Shown here: positions 13,901 to 28,900 of the stretch, in pieces
How the letters are laid out: each line of letters starts with the position of its first letter
How positions within the stretch are numbered: the stretch's first letter is position 1
Assembly (NCBI GenBank): GCA_022113835.1
Contig: JAILWY010000012.1
Location: 15,128,001-15,192,000 of the forward strand
Reading direction: 5' to 3'
Source: Atopsyche davidsoni
Taxonomy: Eukaryota; Arthropoda; Insecta; Trichoptera; Hydrobiosidae
Length of the DNA stretch: 64,000 bases
Notes under the pieces: generated by a model
What the model was told of the DNA's origin: nothing
Seen by the model: the letters and a program-made list of their open reading frames with translations, nothing else
The model's database searches: none
Made by a program: the position numbers and the translations under genes

Positions 13901-16900
13901 TTGAATTTTTTCAGTGTGTATTTATTTACTACCTTCAGTATCTGTAACTTTTATTTAAAAAATAATTATTTAAGACAGTTATTACCTTTTGATATCTACT
14001 GTTTTTTTTATGATCGAAAAACTATCTGAAACTAAAACTAAGATTAATCAGGGATCATATTTAACGGGGTTTTTTGACAATAAAATAAATTTTGAGATAC
14101 AGTAATAGTAAAATTCGATTTACCAATGATTTTTTACCCATAAAGAGAAAAAAGTATTTTGGTAATCGATCGGTGATGCATCATAGCTCAATCGATCTTG
14201 TTTATAGAATATCTTCGCACCATCCCCTTATCCATGGTTCACTTTCAGTTTCTGTGTCTGATTAGCACCGAGCATGGTGGTCGTTGATCGCGATTTTCCT
14301 CGTGAAGTAAGCCTCCATAACAGCACCTGGTGCAGAGCTGTGACGCAATTGCAAGGAATTCCTCAGGCTCAGCCAGTCGGCGCCAATGCAACAGCACCAG
14401 ATATAACAGCTGATAGAAAACGCAACAGAAGCCTTCCCTTGCTAACAACGTCTTTAAACCAACTTCTCACGAGACCAAGGATTGTCAAAATAAAATCCGA
14501 AAAACTTCGACAAAGAAAACTAACTTAATCAATACTTTGTTCATATGGGGTATATTTTATTTCTAAGTTTCAGTCCCCATGCTGAGACCATCTTCGTGGA
14601 TTTGGGACAAAACCAAAAACAGCACAACACCCAAAAAACTAGATCAACTCTTAAACAATTAATTTAATTTAATTATTACAATTAAATTCCAATAGTAAGC
14701 GTTTTTGTTTGTTGATATTATCAAGCTAAATTCTTTATAAATTAAAATGACTACTCAGGTAAACGAATGAACGATAAGTGCTCAATAGCTTTTTCTTTTG
14801 CATTATCTAAATAAGGAAAATATATAAAATAATATAACGCTTTTGAGTAGCAGCGTGTGAAGGCAGGTTTGATATCGTTTTTCATGTTTACGAGACAGAA
14901 GTGTTGAAACATGTGTGGTAGTGAAAATTAATAAGGACAATGCAAAATTAGCCATACATATTTTTTGAATAAACTTTAAAATTTAAATTTTATTGGAAAC
15001 TTATAATAATATTGGGTAACAAATATGAATATGCTTAAAAACGAAAATCTTGATAGCCGTGGAGGTAGACCGCCAGACTTTCACGTAGAAGGTTCAAGCT
15101 CGGACACGTGCATCGTTTTTAAAGAATTTTTATGTATTCATAAAAGCACAAGAATTTAAAAATTTTACGAATAAATTCGTGGCATTTGAATGGCCGTGGC
15201 GTGCACCAACATTAAAATTTTAGCAAGCCCGTTTTAATATTTGTCTTATGAAGCACAATTGATTATTCGATTTACGCACAATCGAGCAAAAGCTCATCAG
15301 ACTTAAATGTTTTAGAATAAATTAAATAAAAACGGTTATGACAGTGTCTAATCAAGGCCATCTCAACAGAAGGCCCGGTTGTCCAAATTAATAAAAAACA
15401 ACTTTGGTCCTATTTGAACGAGAGTTTTTTTGAATACAATATTTTTTTAAATGTATGGATCATTTAAATAATATATATTTTATACCAATTTACAAGTACA
15501 ACTTAATGCACTTGAAATATTCAATTTCCGTGTAATACGATAAGTTATATTCTTGCATTACATTTGTAATACAAAATAATATTGTAAATTATTTTTAACG
15601 ATATTTTTTTAGGATGCATATTCAACCCGAAGGACATTCCAACGGATAAAACAATAGGAAACAATAATAAACATATGTTTCATATTTCACATAAGTGGGT
15701 AGTGCCTGGAGCTTATTATGCGTACAAGTTCGAATAAGATATAGATTCGTTTCCGCCCAGTTTCATTTACGCACACATGATTATGTAAAAAGTAAGGTAA
15801 AACGGAAAAAAAACAAGAGTACTCACAATATTCTCAACCTCGAATCTATTACCGCATGCCAATTATTGGACAGAAACTATTATTGAAAAAATCAGGAATG
15901 CGTTGTGGCCGTATTCAATGCCATTTGTATGAGAACAATATAATTTCGTTGGGTTTTTGTTTCGCAAGTTCATTAACTTTATGCCTACGGATGAGGCTCG
16001 TACCTTGGGGGCGAACAATTATACATTTTTAATAGATTTTGTGGCAATTATCCCTTCTACGAGTGAGGCCCTGGTAATTTGAAACTGAAGCGACGAATGT
16101 TACAGACAAGTTTTGGAGTACTCACATTCTTTCCGAGCAGGTGAAAATCGTAACGACTCAAATTAAGCATTGTTAAAACCACTTATATTAACCACCAATG
16201 TGATTGATTTTTAAATAGTCTTTTGCGTGATTTATTCACGTAAAATTTGCTACTACAACGTTGACGTATATGCTATCAATTAGATTCTTAATTGTATACT
16301 TAGAACGTTCGTGATGTAGTCACGCCCGAATGTTGGAAAGCAATGAAAAATACCGCAAAGAGAGTGTATGAATTATCAATCACTATTGAATTACTCTTCA
16401 AAGGAACTAAAAGTTTCTAGTATGTACAAAATTTAGATTATTTCAGGAAATTAGAAGGGGTATAACAAATCAAAATCCATTTTTGTAAATACGACATAAA
16501 CACCAATCGATATTTTAAGAGCAGAAACTATATAGTGTAAATAAATATTTCAGTTTTATATATTTTAATTTTTAATGAATTTATTGCAGCATAGTTTTGC
16601 AATCTTTTACAATAAATTTTACGTTAGTGAAGTTTAAGAAATCAAAAACTTAATTATTGATTTTATCTCTTTTAATATATACTTACATTTATGTAAACAC
16701 ATACTGATTTAGCATAACAGGATCTCTCGTCCAATTCCGTATTTAGTCTAAGTCTAAGAGCTGAGCGGTGTTTGCCAAAATATATACAATATTTTAAGAT
16801 ATTACCTTCGTCGTGTATGACATTAGACATTAAAACGTGAATTTGAAAAAAACCTTGGGATCGAGACCAATATTTTTCTGTCCACAACTTGAGGAACACA

Positions 16901-19900
16901 CCAACTTAATTATGTTTTAATTTTTGTAGAATTTATCTTTCATTTTAAAATTTTGACGTATAAGAGTTACTTTGTAACAATACTTTAATACTGTAAAAAA
17001 TAGTATTTTTTAGTTTATGTTTTTTTTAAACTAAAAGACATATACATTTAAAAATTGTTACCCGTTTCTAATCGACTCGAAAAAAATTGACTTAGCTATA
17101 ACCTGAGTTACATGGAATTGTCAAAATAATTAGTAATTAATATATTTCTTTATTTTACTTTCTTTGATTCTTTTGTATGAATTTACTTTTAAAAAATTAT
17201 AATATTGCATAGTTTATCAAATAATAGTTCGTGTTAATGACATAAAGTAGATTTTTTATAGCATATCCACTAATAAAATGTAAACATTTACTGTACGTTT
17301 TACTTTGCGTCATGTTAAATTATTAATCAATTTTATATTTAGTAAAATACTGTTATAACAAAAAATATATATATATATATATATATGTTTGTATTAAAAA
17401 CTAGTGCATCTTTGATATTCTTCTAATATGTTTCAAAATAAGAGTTTTGAGTTCATGTTCAAGTATCTAGAGTTTTATTTATTAAATCATAATTTGTAAA
17501 AATATTTGTTTATAATTTCATGTTATTTATTTTGTTTCAATAATATAACTCAGTAAAATTTTACCGCCAATAGCCTGATTTTACAAAATTTAGATAACTG
17601 GGTTTGGTATTTGTGGTCACGTAGCTGTTGTTGGTTTTGGTATATATTATATTGCTTTGTACTTTTCTACGAGCTGTAACCATAACCTTACAATTACAAA
17701 TTATTCCAATACTACATTACAACGATACCATAATTTACAAGAAAAGTTATAACTATATACTTCAGAATAATAATTACAGCTCCATCATCGCTTCGTGTAA
17801 TTAGAGGTACTATCTTTATTAAGGCACTTATGTATTCAGCTTCCGAATCCAGAACATGCAAATGAAGTCCGATTTCACTTTTCCGCCAAAGATTTTTTTT
17901 ACATAAACATGCATCCACGTTTCCAAAAAATGTTTTTCGTTTCGGACATTTGCCCGTATTTATTTTTGTATAATCTGCAGAGTCGAAGTGCCGACCAGAT
18001 CGTCAACAGTTGATATCTCTCAGATTTATTCAGATACTGAAGTCAAGGCACAAGCCTCTGGTCACTGCTCAGTATTACAAAACACCTAGAAAGTACGGCA
18101 TCATGTAAAAATGAGAATCATTTACTAATTCAAATATATTCATTTATGAATACGAGTCGTTGCACAATATTATTTCTACACCGCGTTAATGAGCTGGCTT
18201 GGAAGACAGCACGAAAAACAGTCATTTTTATATTACGATATGTAAGCGGCTCTTTTTTCAGTTTGAGTATGTTTTATTATTTACGTGCACTTGTAACAAT
18301 GTACCGCATAATCTTAATTGCATTGATTGTGATTTTGGATTCGAAACAAATTGCAGTGTTGAATTTTTATTAATTTTATTAAATGTACGAATTGGCCGTT
18401 ATTTTGTTAATTTAAGGCTGAGCGCACGTTCCGATAAAAAATACAAGTATCGACTGTTGTGCAACATCATTTCAGAACTAAACAGTTATATTATTTGTCA
18501 TGAAAAAGCAGGTTTGTTTTTGAACTGCTTTTCAACCTTCTTTGCCACCATGGGCAGAAATACTGTCCTCTATTTTATCCTAAGACTTTTTCTGAAGAAA
18601 AACGGAATAAATTAGTAAAATGCTCGATTTTTTTATTGTCTATATGTGTCTTGTATTCTAGTAGAAATGATAAATATACACAGAAAAAAATCAACAATAT
18701 TTTGCATATTACATGTTTATCATTATTTTATTTCTTACTTTTTCATCAAGTGTCTCTTCTCAGAGGGACTTTGCGACCATTTCACTGAGGAAATATGAGT
18801 GTTCATGGCTTTCTAAGGGGAAAATAGTGTGGTGGTTCCCGGGTCCTTCTACACATCTTACTGACTGCTTCCAATGCACTTAAATGTGTTCATTTATATT
18901 ATTAATACAGTAAAACGTCGATATAACTGACTTCTATTTAACGAACTTCTGATATAACGGACAAAAAATCCGGTAAAATTTAAAAAAAAAAACAAATTTC
19001 AAAAGTGCAAAAAAAATCTGATTCCTTTTTAGTAGAATTACGACGACGAGTGTCTGGAGACAATTAAATAGAATTTTGTTTGTGTTTTGTTTTTTTTTAT
19101 TTATAACTAAATACATACAGTGTATTTTAAACCTATTATTATATTTCTGACTTTCTGCTTTAACGGACACCCCTCCCACTGTTTTACCGTAATTGTTTTT
19201 GATTCGTCTTCTTAGTAACAATTTAAGTATTTTGAATTGTAACAAAACTTAAATATCGTTGTAATTTTTATACAAAATCGAAACAAGGCGTTTTCGCAAA
19301 TTTCAGCATAAATTTTAAATAGTAATTAATATATGTTCATTGCAAAAAACTTTCCTGGTCGATCGACACAATTTCGCATCGAGATCGCCGAAATTTGGTA
19401 ATTATCGTACCAAAAATTCCGCAGTCCTCCTCCGGCTCGCCGAAGGAGAAAAAAAATAGAAATTTTCATTTATTATTTTCCGTGTGTGCGGCACGGATTC
19501 TCGATTGTCGGAGCCGGACTTGAGGCTCTTCAGGCTGCCGCGGGGCCGACTCGTCTTCAGATCATCGCCGGACGTCTCGCGAGGTGTCTGTGTCGCCAGC
19601 TGCTGAAAAATTTCAAAATTTCAGAATAAAAACACCTTCAAAATTCAAAACACAAAAGTCTATACACGAGTGAACAAATTAAAAAAAAAAAAAAAAAAAA
19701 TGTAGTAAATGTTTATAGTTTTGATACGTTTTTTTCGTGGTAATATTTTAGTGGTTTGTGAATGTAATTTTTTGTAAGTTTGAGTGATCGTTTTGTGATA
19801 GCAGTGTGTACGGCTCGGCCACACGCAGAGCGTCAATGCCGTAGATGCAGAGGCTGGAAGTAGTGACGGCAACATGGTTGAGTTTAAGACCGGAAATCCG

Positions 19901-22900
19901 ATTTCAGCGGATGAGGAATATGGAACAAACGAACAGAGGGACCTTCATAATAATAACTACTCCATCTACAGCCAGGGTACTCTTCAGTACTGTAGCATCT
20001 ACAGGTAATATTATGAAATTCATAATTGAAAAGCCTATTTAGTGTCCGATTGCAATATTTTATATATTTGTTTGTTACTGAATCTAAAAACGCGTTTAAA
20101 TGTTTATATACAATGATAGAGTTCTTTAAAAATAAATGGATAATTTTTTTACTATAAAGAAGTACACACATATAAATACAAACGTTTTATAATTGATCAA
20201 TTCAACACTTGTTCAATTTCACTGTACCATCTTCAAGACTTGATATAAGATATAAGTAATACACGCAAAGCCACAATGGACGAACGTATTACATGCAATA
20301 CCATCTCGTTAAATACATATTTGTGTTACATATCAATGAGACTGAGATGTGATTTTTTTTAAATTTTCTTCGTTTGTGGCGGACTTAAAAATATCAACAG
20401 AGATATTTTCGAAAGTTTTCATACAAAACTATGTCAGTATGTTTGACGAGACCTCGCTAGCTCCACAGAAAATTTATAGACCTGGTACCTTTCCCTTTTG
20501 CCTGATTTTTTTTTCATATTAACATCTGGGCACACACCGTTAGATAGATCTTTTACTTCGTCAAACAGCACAATATATAAATTTGAAAGGGCTAAATGAT
20601 GTTGTCATTGTATCCAGTTCTGAACTGATTAGGACTTATGGTGCCTTTTTGTCGTTTTCTATCTTTATTTGCTAAAGCAGATCTATGAATGATTATTAAT
20701 AAATATTTTAACCAGTACGCGTTTTTCACTCATACAGGTTCATTGCATATACAGTATTTAGGGAATCGATACACATAAGCGTGAGTCTTCATATTTATAT
20801 CTAGCAATCTTATGTTACGCACTTGTATATGATGAGTTTAATTCTCACTCAGTTACAATGACATCGTGGCTTGATTGAGAGTTCTGGGTTACGATAGTTG
20901 TGGAGGAGTAGGTGGAAAATCCCTGGAGGCAGTTCAAGTACCGATAACGAAACGTGGAAAGTCACGAATCTCTAGCATTTATCTGTTCATTTCAGCACCA
21001 CACACTTGTTAAAAACCTATTAAAAAGAGATTATAATATAGAAGTTCAAAGTCTCGGCATGTAATATTTTTGTTTTCAACCAATAGACTTTATTTGAGTT
21101 TCGTGAAATCATTAAATTCAAATTCTACTGAAGTTTTTAAGCTTAAGCTAGGCAACTCCAAATTCTAAAGATTGCAACTTAAAATTTAATTATATACGGC
21201 AACCTCTTTTTAGAAGCACTCATCTATCTCTTATAATATTCTAGGTATCTACTCCTCAAGTCCATTTAATTAAGCCGTCTACACACGATGCACCATAACT
21301 GATAACCACAGCGTCCTCAACCATAAAATAACACCCAATATTAAGGGACGCTATTGACTGATAGCAATCCGGTTGCAAGTTGTTTACTATTCCATGTATA
21401 TAAAGATATCAAAAGAATTCTTCAATTCATAGTTTTCCCACTTTTAGCTACCGCGATGTTCATCACTTCAAAAATAATTACAGTGTAGGAGTATTTTTAA
21501 GTTATGTAGGCTTCTCTAATCTTACACTTTATCCGCGCAACTATCAAACGATTTATCAATCTATGACCCATCTAAAGTAATGAAAATATTCACGATCAAA
21601 ATAAATACACTTGACTTACCGAGAGTCTAAGCCCACATACGCCTTAATTATTTTGCATTTAAATAGTAATAAATACGTTGAGTCTCTTTGTTGATTTTCA
21701 TTTGAAACGTATGCCGCCGTTACTCACGTGCGAATCTAATATAAAATGTTAAAATAGAGGGAAATCGGAGTTACTTGGTAAAGATTTTTTTTTACTCTAC
21801 CCTGGGAGAATATTTTTGTTTTATATCCTTATACAAAATGTCGCATTAATTGGATTGATTCTCTATAAGTAGTCGTTTGGAGTCCGCCTCATGCTCTGAT
21901 AGTCATCTGGGCTTCACGCGGGTATAAATAGGGACCGAGCTAGAACATAATCCGAAATGAACACTAAGCCTAAGTTTGACTATAATAATATTTAAAATTG
22001 TTTGTACATAGCTTGCTTGTGAGTTAACCGCACATAATTATGAATTAATATGTAACAGAGTATGTAAACATATTTCCCTTGCTTCAGTTTTTTCCGGAAT
22101 AATATCTAATTGCTCATGTCCGACTTTGGCTCCTCACATAACCTGTGCTCTCCATGGGCATATTTAATGTTCATGTTTTACAACAGGCGTGTTGCAACTT
22201 CATCGAATGGTCGATTATGTTAATATCCATTTCCTGTACTACTTATATAACTTTCTTGTATTCGAGTAACAAGATATCTAAAATTAAAATAATTTTATTA
22301 CAAGAATTTGGGAAATCCAAGGGAATGACAACCTTTCTTGTCGGATGTTATTCGTGTGATTGTTTTCGATCTCTGATTTCATTCTATCACATGCGAGTAG
22401 CATGACGATCACATTCTCGGATCTCTTATTATTCAGATAAATAACTCGATATATATGCAATTTCTCTTATATCGCTAACGATTCTACTACAAATAGTGAT
22501 TTATCCGCTTTGGTAAAACTAATAACACGTTTATTATAATCTTAAAATTGTAATAATAATCATCATAATAGTATAGATTTTACTAAAGTAAAGAAGTTTA
22601 ATAAACTCCAAACACATTTTTTCTATTAATAAGATGGCGTTTTGTAGAGTATACATACACAAACAAAAATATAAATTGAAATAACCAGTGTGATATCAAA
22701 TAATTACAACTTAAAAGTACTTTATTAAATTTACTTTACTATTTTGAGGACATATACAAATATATTCACAAACTATATATTTTTATTATGTTGAAGTTAC
22801 TTGTGTGCATTCTTTTAATAGAGATTTACAATTTTTTAAGATTGAAAATTATTGTTTAGTTTATAACGTTTCCCTGCTGGTGTTACCAATCTTCCTCAAT

Positions 22901-25900
22901 ATTTTCATGAAAACTTTAACTATCGACATTTTAATTCCACTAACATCTTGTAGTTATTTTACAAATCACATTTTTTTATCAAACTTTAATAGTTTTTCCA
23001 GTGGCCTCAAGTTTTTTCTCTAACTCCGCAAGCATCTCACGCATCAAAGATTAGGCATTGTTTCTCCCTTGCCGGCGTTTTCTAATACCGCCTATCGCTG
23101 CAGCAAATACTGAGTGTTTTACTGACGGCCTTTGCGTTACTTACGATTACCTTTGTGAAAGGTGTATTAATAGTACATTAGTAGTTCGCAAGTTGGGCAG
23201 TCGGGCGAGACGCGGGCGTCCACCAGCCTCGGCTGGATACCTGCCTCCTACAATAGAACACAGCCAACTGAAAGTTAATTGCAGTGTTTTTACTTAACTG
23301 CGTACTTTATATTTTTTGCCTATTTGCTTAGGTACATCGCAACTGTATCGTTATAAAAAAAAATAATTCAAGACTTTCAAGTCCATGAAACTTCAAACCG
23401 CTTTCTCAAGTAAACTTACATACTTCTTCTAATGCGCTTAGCAATAAATTGTGCCACAAACTTGCAGCCAACCAATAGTGTCGTGTACATTGCTTTGTTT
23501 ACTTATACAAAGCCATAAAAAATCACCCTAAATAAAAGGGACACTATTGACTAGCTGCAAGTTGGTAGCATGATTTGTTGCTACGTGTGTAGAGGCTTTT
23601 ATATTTTAGATTTCTATATGCCATGAAAGTAGATTAATCCAGTAGAATAATCTTGAAGTTAAAAATCGCTTAGGCAATAACGTATTTAAATAAAATACAT
23701 TCTCTTTAATCTAAAATATATTTAGATTAGCAAATCTTCAGTTTATATGAATCGTTGGTCTGCAGGAATCCAATCGTTTTTGTTTATTGCTACAGTTTTA
23801 TTTTGTTTAATGAACAAGTGTACAAGTTTACATAACTATTGATTACATCAATAATATTTGTTCATCAACGTGTTTGTAATTGTATCGTAGTGAGTATAAA
23901 ATACTTTTGGAATATCTTATAATATGTTATATCGTTTTTATAACAATTATTGGTCTCATTATTATTTTTCAATTGGGTGGACTGAAAATTTTCATGAAAA
24001 TGTAATATTGGTTAAACTACAAACGAATAATCAAATATATTTAACATTAATTCTGATAGAAGAATTTCATGACAGCATCACGATTAAATAGAAACATAAT
24101 AATATAAACTTATTCATATAAATACGAATGAAAACATTTCTGAATTATTTGAAGCTGTGTTTAAAATAAAATTTCACAGTAAAACAGATATTTTATGATT
24201 GCTATTCAAAGCAAAAAAATATCGGTCAAAAGCGCGTGCGAAATCAGTAAATTTTACAAGTATAAATTGATCTCTCGATTACTTTATAACAAAATCACCA
24301 ACTCGTATCAAAGTAACCACTGTGGGTTACATTGTTGATTATAATCTCTCACATTTTTCATATCCAACTTATTGCGTCTCGTAAAATTACGTGTTTATTT
24401 ATTTTCGGCAATGTATTGCTGTTGGCAAAAAAAACCACTGATGCCTGACCTGTTGCGATGTATTCTTTATCCGGATCCAATATGAGAGAAATGTTTACAG
24501 TGATATTAGAACCGGAGGCCGCATTATTGTAATGGCGATGATAATGTACGAATTACTGTAATATCCGAATATCTTTCCGGCCAGTCGTTGCAAACACAAG
24601 ATGGCGTTTCGTTAATCAGAGAACGAAATAATCGTAACGCGATAATTATTATTAATTTATTTTTTATGTGAACTTAATTTGTGTCTGTTACATATATACG
24701 GCATAATGACACACTGAGTTTTTTTATGAGTTTTTTTTTAAATTTAAATACTGGCATCTGATATTTTATAGAGAATATTTTCTTTAATAATAATTAATAC
24801 CTGTATTCAATATGAAAACATCATAACAAATGGCTGATTGTTATTAACAGTAATTATTTTTTTTATAATAAATATATCTTTATAAACCCATAAGTATATT
24901 AATATTAATAATTTAAAAAATGCGTTTTTTTTTTTTTTAAAAAGACACTCAAATTGTATATCCTTGTCATGTTTTATAATTTTATGAATTTAAAATTAAT
25001 ATTGCATCCATGAAGCGTTAACATGAAGAAATACATGATAACCTTCCACTTAAGATAGTAGATTACGCAGTGACGTGCAGGTTCTTTAAAAGCAAGCCAT
25101 ATTAATTATTTGATGGTAGAAGTTACATTTTACTTGACTTTAAAAATATATAACCATAATTATCTATGAATTAATAATTTTTCATGAGGTTATTTAATTT
25201 AAAAAAAAATCTTCTTACAAAAATAAATTATTTTTACTTTTCAATTTTTACAAATGTCACCCAAATATATTTTTCATCCTCATTTTATATACTTATCTTT
25301 GAAAAAATAATATTTATGCGATAATAAAATATATTTTTTTGGAATAACTATGTATTAAATAATATTAATATACGTCATAAAACAACGCAGTTTTGATAAA
25401 TTGTATAAATTAAAATGTACTAGGTTATTGATAAAATTCCAGTTTACGAATCTTAAATGGACCTAAAATCTAAAACCCTACTGAAAATTAATTATTATAT
25501 ATTTATAACTGAAAACAAGTTTTTTCAAATTCAATTAAAATTAATATGTTTGTGAAGCAATATTTTTAAAATTATTTATTGTAATTAATTATTGAAATTG
25601 TAATTTTGACAATCAACATTAATTTTATAGCTATGTTTTTATCAGAGTCAAAAACCTATGTTTCATTACCCTTTTTATAACAATTAAAATAAATATTTCT
25701 TTAGCCTATGAAGTATAAAGTAAAAATACGTATCTAATCTAACAATTTAATAATTTTTCATAAAAAAAACTTAATAAATAATTTGAAAAATATCACCCGT
25801 AAAAATCGTTTGCACTAAATAATCTGTAAAAACAGTATGTATTACAATAAAAAAAATTGAGGGCATGCAGTGCTTTATTGTATATACCACTACGCGTGAT

Positions 25901-28900
25901 TTCAAAACCTAAAAACTAGTATTTAACCGTCACTTTCTTCCTAAATAGCTGTCAACCATTATCTTTTTACAAACAAAGAAATCACACGACTCTAGACAAA
26001 GAAACAAAACGTCGACTTTCGGTGATTACTGAAGTGATTAATGGCGTTTATAATGAGCTACATTGCATTTCTATATCTGACACACTAGAGGCACGCATCA
26101 TGGCGGATCTGGAAGCCGCTTTTGCAAAATGGACGACAAACCTTGAATATAAATCCGCACCCAGCGACTCTAGCTTTTTATTTCGTGCATATTTAGGCGT
26201 TTTAAAGGCCGCCTGGGTTATTAATTTATTTGTAAATGTGTGTATTTTCAAACTCGATGAGCCAACACACACCGGCTCAAACAAAACAGAATGAGGTAAA
26301 CTAAAATAATGTATTAAAAGCAATAAAAATTATTATTAAAAGTTTTATATTTTTTATTAGTATTAAATACACTGTGCCTCATAAGTCTCAATATCACTAA
26401 ATTTTATCTTTTTGAATATTTTTCATAGATTTCCCTTCTTTCATTATTATCATTTTTATTATTTTATAACGCATAAATACTCGACATATTTGTAAGAATA
26501 AAAAAATTATAACTGCCCTCTGATGATAGTATGACTTTTAAGACACCCGTTTATTGAATAAATGATAATATATTTCGACTTGCCATTTTCACGGACCGTG
26601 TAGCGTGGGAAGTGTTTACTGATGCTGATACTCTAATAAATCATCACAAAAATGATTCGTTCTCTTCATCAATAAGGAAGGATATTTTTTCACAGTAAAC
26701 ACTGTATATCCGGGAAGTCATAGTTACTTTGCTACGTGTATCAACAGGATGGATTTGCACGCTACTCTGTCACTATAATCACATGACAGTACAAACGATG
26801 CTTGAAATTTGAGAACAACAATGCAGATATATTGTAGATTACCTTACACGCCATACCTGTGTATAATTATATTTTTCGAAGATAAAAATAAATTATTAAA
26901 ATTATTAAAAAAAAAAAAAGATAATGTGTTATACCGGATATACGTTTTTCAACTATTGAAACTCAAACCGAGTGCTCAACTCAAACTCTTTTCTTATTGT
27001 AGTAAAACTTTTATCCTGTTCACTTAAATCTAAAATAAACATATAAGCATGTTCATAAAACATTACTGACGTATTTTAGAACTGGTCGTGTTTACGTTAC
27101 GCTATCACAGTATGCACTTAACCAAGTTGCCATTGTGCTTCTATTCAATTTGCTACTATCTCAACGCGGAAATATCCCTTGGCAGCCGGTTGCCTTACGC
27201 TTTGAATTAACTTTCAGTTTCTGGGTAAACGCCCCTAGAGCCTGCAACACCGAACGTACCACCCGGTGGCGCAACGAGCCTTTCGTTAGAGGCTTGGACA
27301 AGAAATTGTCCAATGTTGTAAGTTGCGATACTGCAGTAATGCCAGTGGAGCCCATGAACCGAAGTGCGGCCTACCACCTCAGCATTACCAGACTCCAGTA
27401 TCTGCTGATAATTGCTTGTTTTGTCCATTGCCAGGTCTTGCTGAAATTTCTATGTCACGCTTATTATAATGAATAATGAGGGCTTTAGCGAATAAGCGCT
27501 TTCGCAAGTTGCTACTTAAAAGAGAATTTATTTCAGCTTTTGTCTTTGGTGTAATTTTAGTTTTAGCAAGTAATTAATGGAGGCTTATATATTTGTCCTA
27601 CTTTAGTGGCATTCATTATCACAAAGGCTACCAAAAACAAACTACTGTTTTTAAGGAGAATATCATATTGTTCTTTTTATATTTTATACTTTTGATGACA
27701 ATTAACACACTAAAAGCAGGGCGGGTACTAGTACCCGTTTCGCGGACTACTGTCTGAGGCGGGGCGCGTATTAATACGTTTTTGAATGTGTTTACTCTAA
27801 AAGCGGCAGAAGGTCATTTTATTCTTTAGGTTTACAGCTCGAAATGTTTGTTTAGGACTCGTCAACGTTACTTCTACCAATACTGTCCAGTGATTCTGAA
27901 CAAAGTGACAATGAAGAAGTAGAGTGGTCAGATAATGATAATCCTCCAATTATTGAACAATTTTTAGGACAAAGTGGTGTTGTTGTGATGCCAAGTAATC
28001 CGCAAAGTGTGTATGAAGTGGTTCAACTTTTTATAGGAAACGATTTATTTGACTACATGCAAATCAAAAAGTGTATAGACTAGATTTCACACGGGCAATT
28101 TTACGCGAATTTCGTCTGCTTCGCACATCACTTTAGTCAATTTGGTACCCGCTTAAAGTGTGTTAATAACAACACAGTTTTTTAACCTTATAAGTACGTC
28201 TACTTGAAAAAACGATGTATAATTTATAATCGTAGATTTTAATAACAGATTCTTACGGTTTAATGTTTTATTTTCAGCCAAAGGACAGTCCAGGAAACGA
28301 AAGGATGGGACGTGTTCAGAGATCTGCCCACGAAGGCAGACAGTGGTTCCATGGCGAACCAGCAGTGCCTGGACTTCACCGTGAAGATGTGCAAGGTCCT
28401 CGCCTACATCTTCACCTTCATCATCGTCCTGGGCTCGGGAGTCATCTCGAAAGGAACTCTTCTCTTCATGACATCACAGATCAAGAGAGACAGACGGATA
28501 ACCTACTGCAACAAGCAACTCGGTAAGATCGCACGTATATATTTTTTAAATCTATTAAACAGGGTAGGAAAACGGCAATCAGTGGGCTCTGGATGATGGC
28601 CAGGGTTTTTGTAGTAAACTGCTGTGCCATACCTTGACCAGTGCTTAAAACTGTGTTCATAATTAAAATCTTAATCAGCGAAATACCGCAATATAAAAAA
28701 CCTAAATTATTATTGTTTTTGTTTTCCAGCTTTTCAAAAATTGTACAATTTTTTTTAAAATATCCACAAAATTGATATTCCCAAAATTTATTTCGTTAAA
28801 AATAGTCTATTAAGAAGATAAAATTAAATAAAAACCACTGCTTAATTACCTCAGATTTAACCAATAATAAATAAAAGTATAATTTATTTTTTACTGGAAT

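Larger units (their letters stand above)
1926..19439. other. Intron between exons 2a and 2b, no gene found
   Basis: About 17.5 kb of AT-rich intron. Open frames on both strands are short, lack recognisable domains and lack splice context. Blocks with less AT and more CpG, which may be conserved regulatory DNA, lie at about 2316-2450, 8095-8165, 9780-9990, 10195-10505 and 14225-14460. Repeats recognised here are listed separately: a dispersed repeat at 12944-13140, a LINE end at 18743-18796 and a pogo-like element at 18908-19189. An AT dinucleotide run sits near 17365-17387. Confidence 0.6.
20005..28277. other. Intron between exon 2b and exon 3, no gene found
   Basis: About 8 kb of AT-rich intron. 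It holds two TCTACACACG-family elements (21274-21395, 23434-23597) and a piggyBac remnant (27702-28166). Blocks of higher GC lie at about 23060-23260, 24470-24620, 26020-26290 and 27125-27475. Open frames inside these blocks (up to 113 codons) lack domains and appear on both strands. No further CHS1 exon was seen. Confidence 0.6.

Noticed and set aside
18199..18615. 138-codon open frame on the plus strand in the CHS1 first intron
   Set aside because: Longest open frame outside the exons, but the translation is rich in Cys/Phe/Leu/Asn as AT-rich noise is. It has no domain and no splice context, and a second overlapping frame is also open.
26022..26323. 90-codon plus and 91-codon minus frames
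   Set aside because: Mutual overlap on opposite strands and no domain; no phase-compatible splice partner seen for CHS1.
27161..27428. Minus-strand frames of 64 and 73 codons as a gene
   Set aside because: No domain, no splice sites, and the plus strand is equally open; treated as an unassigned block.
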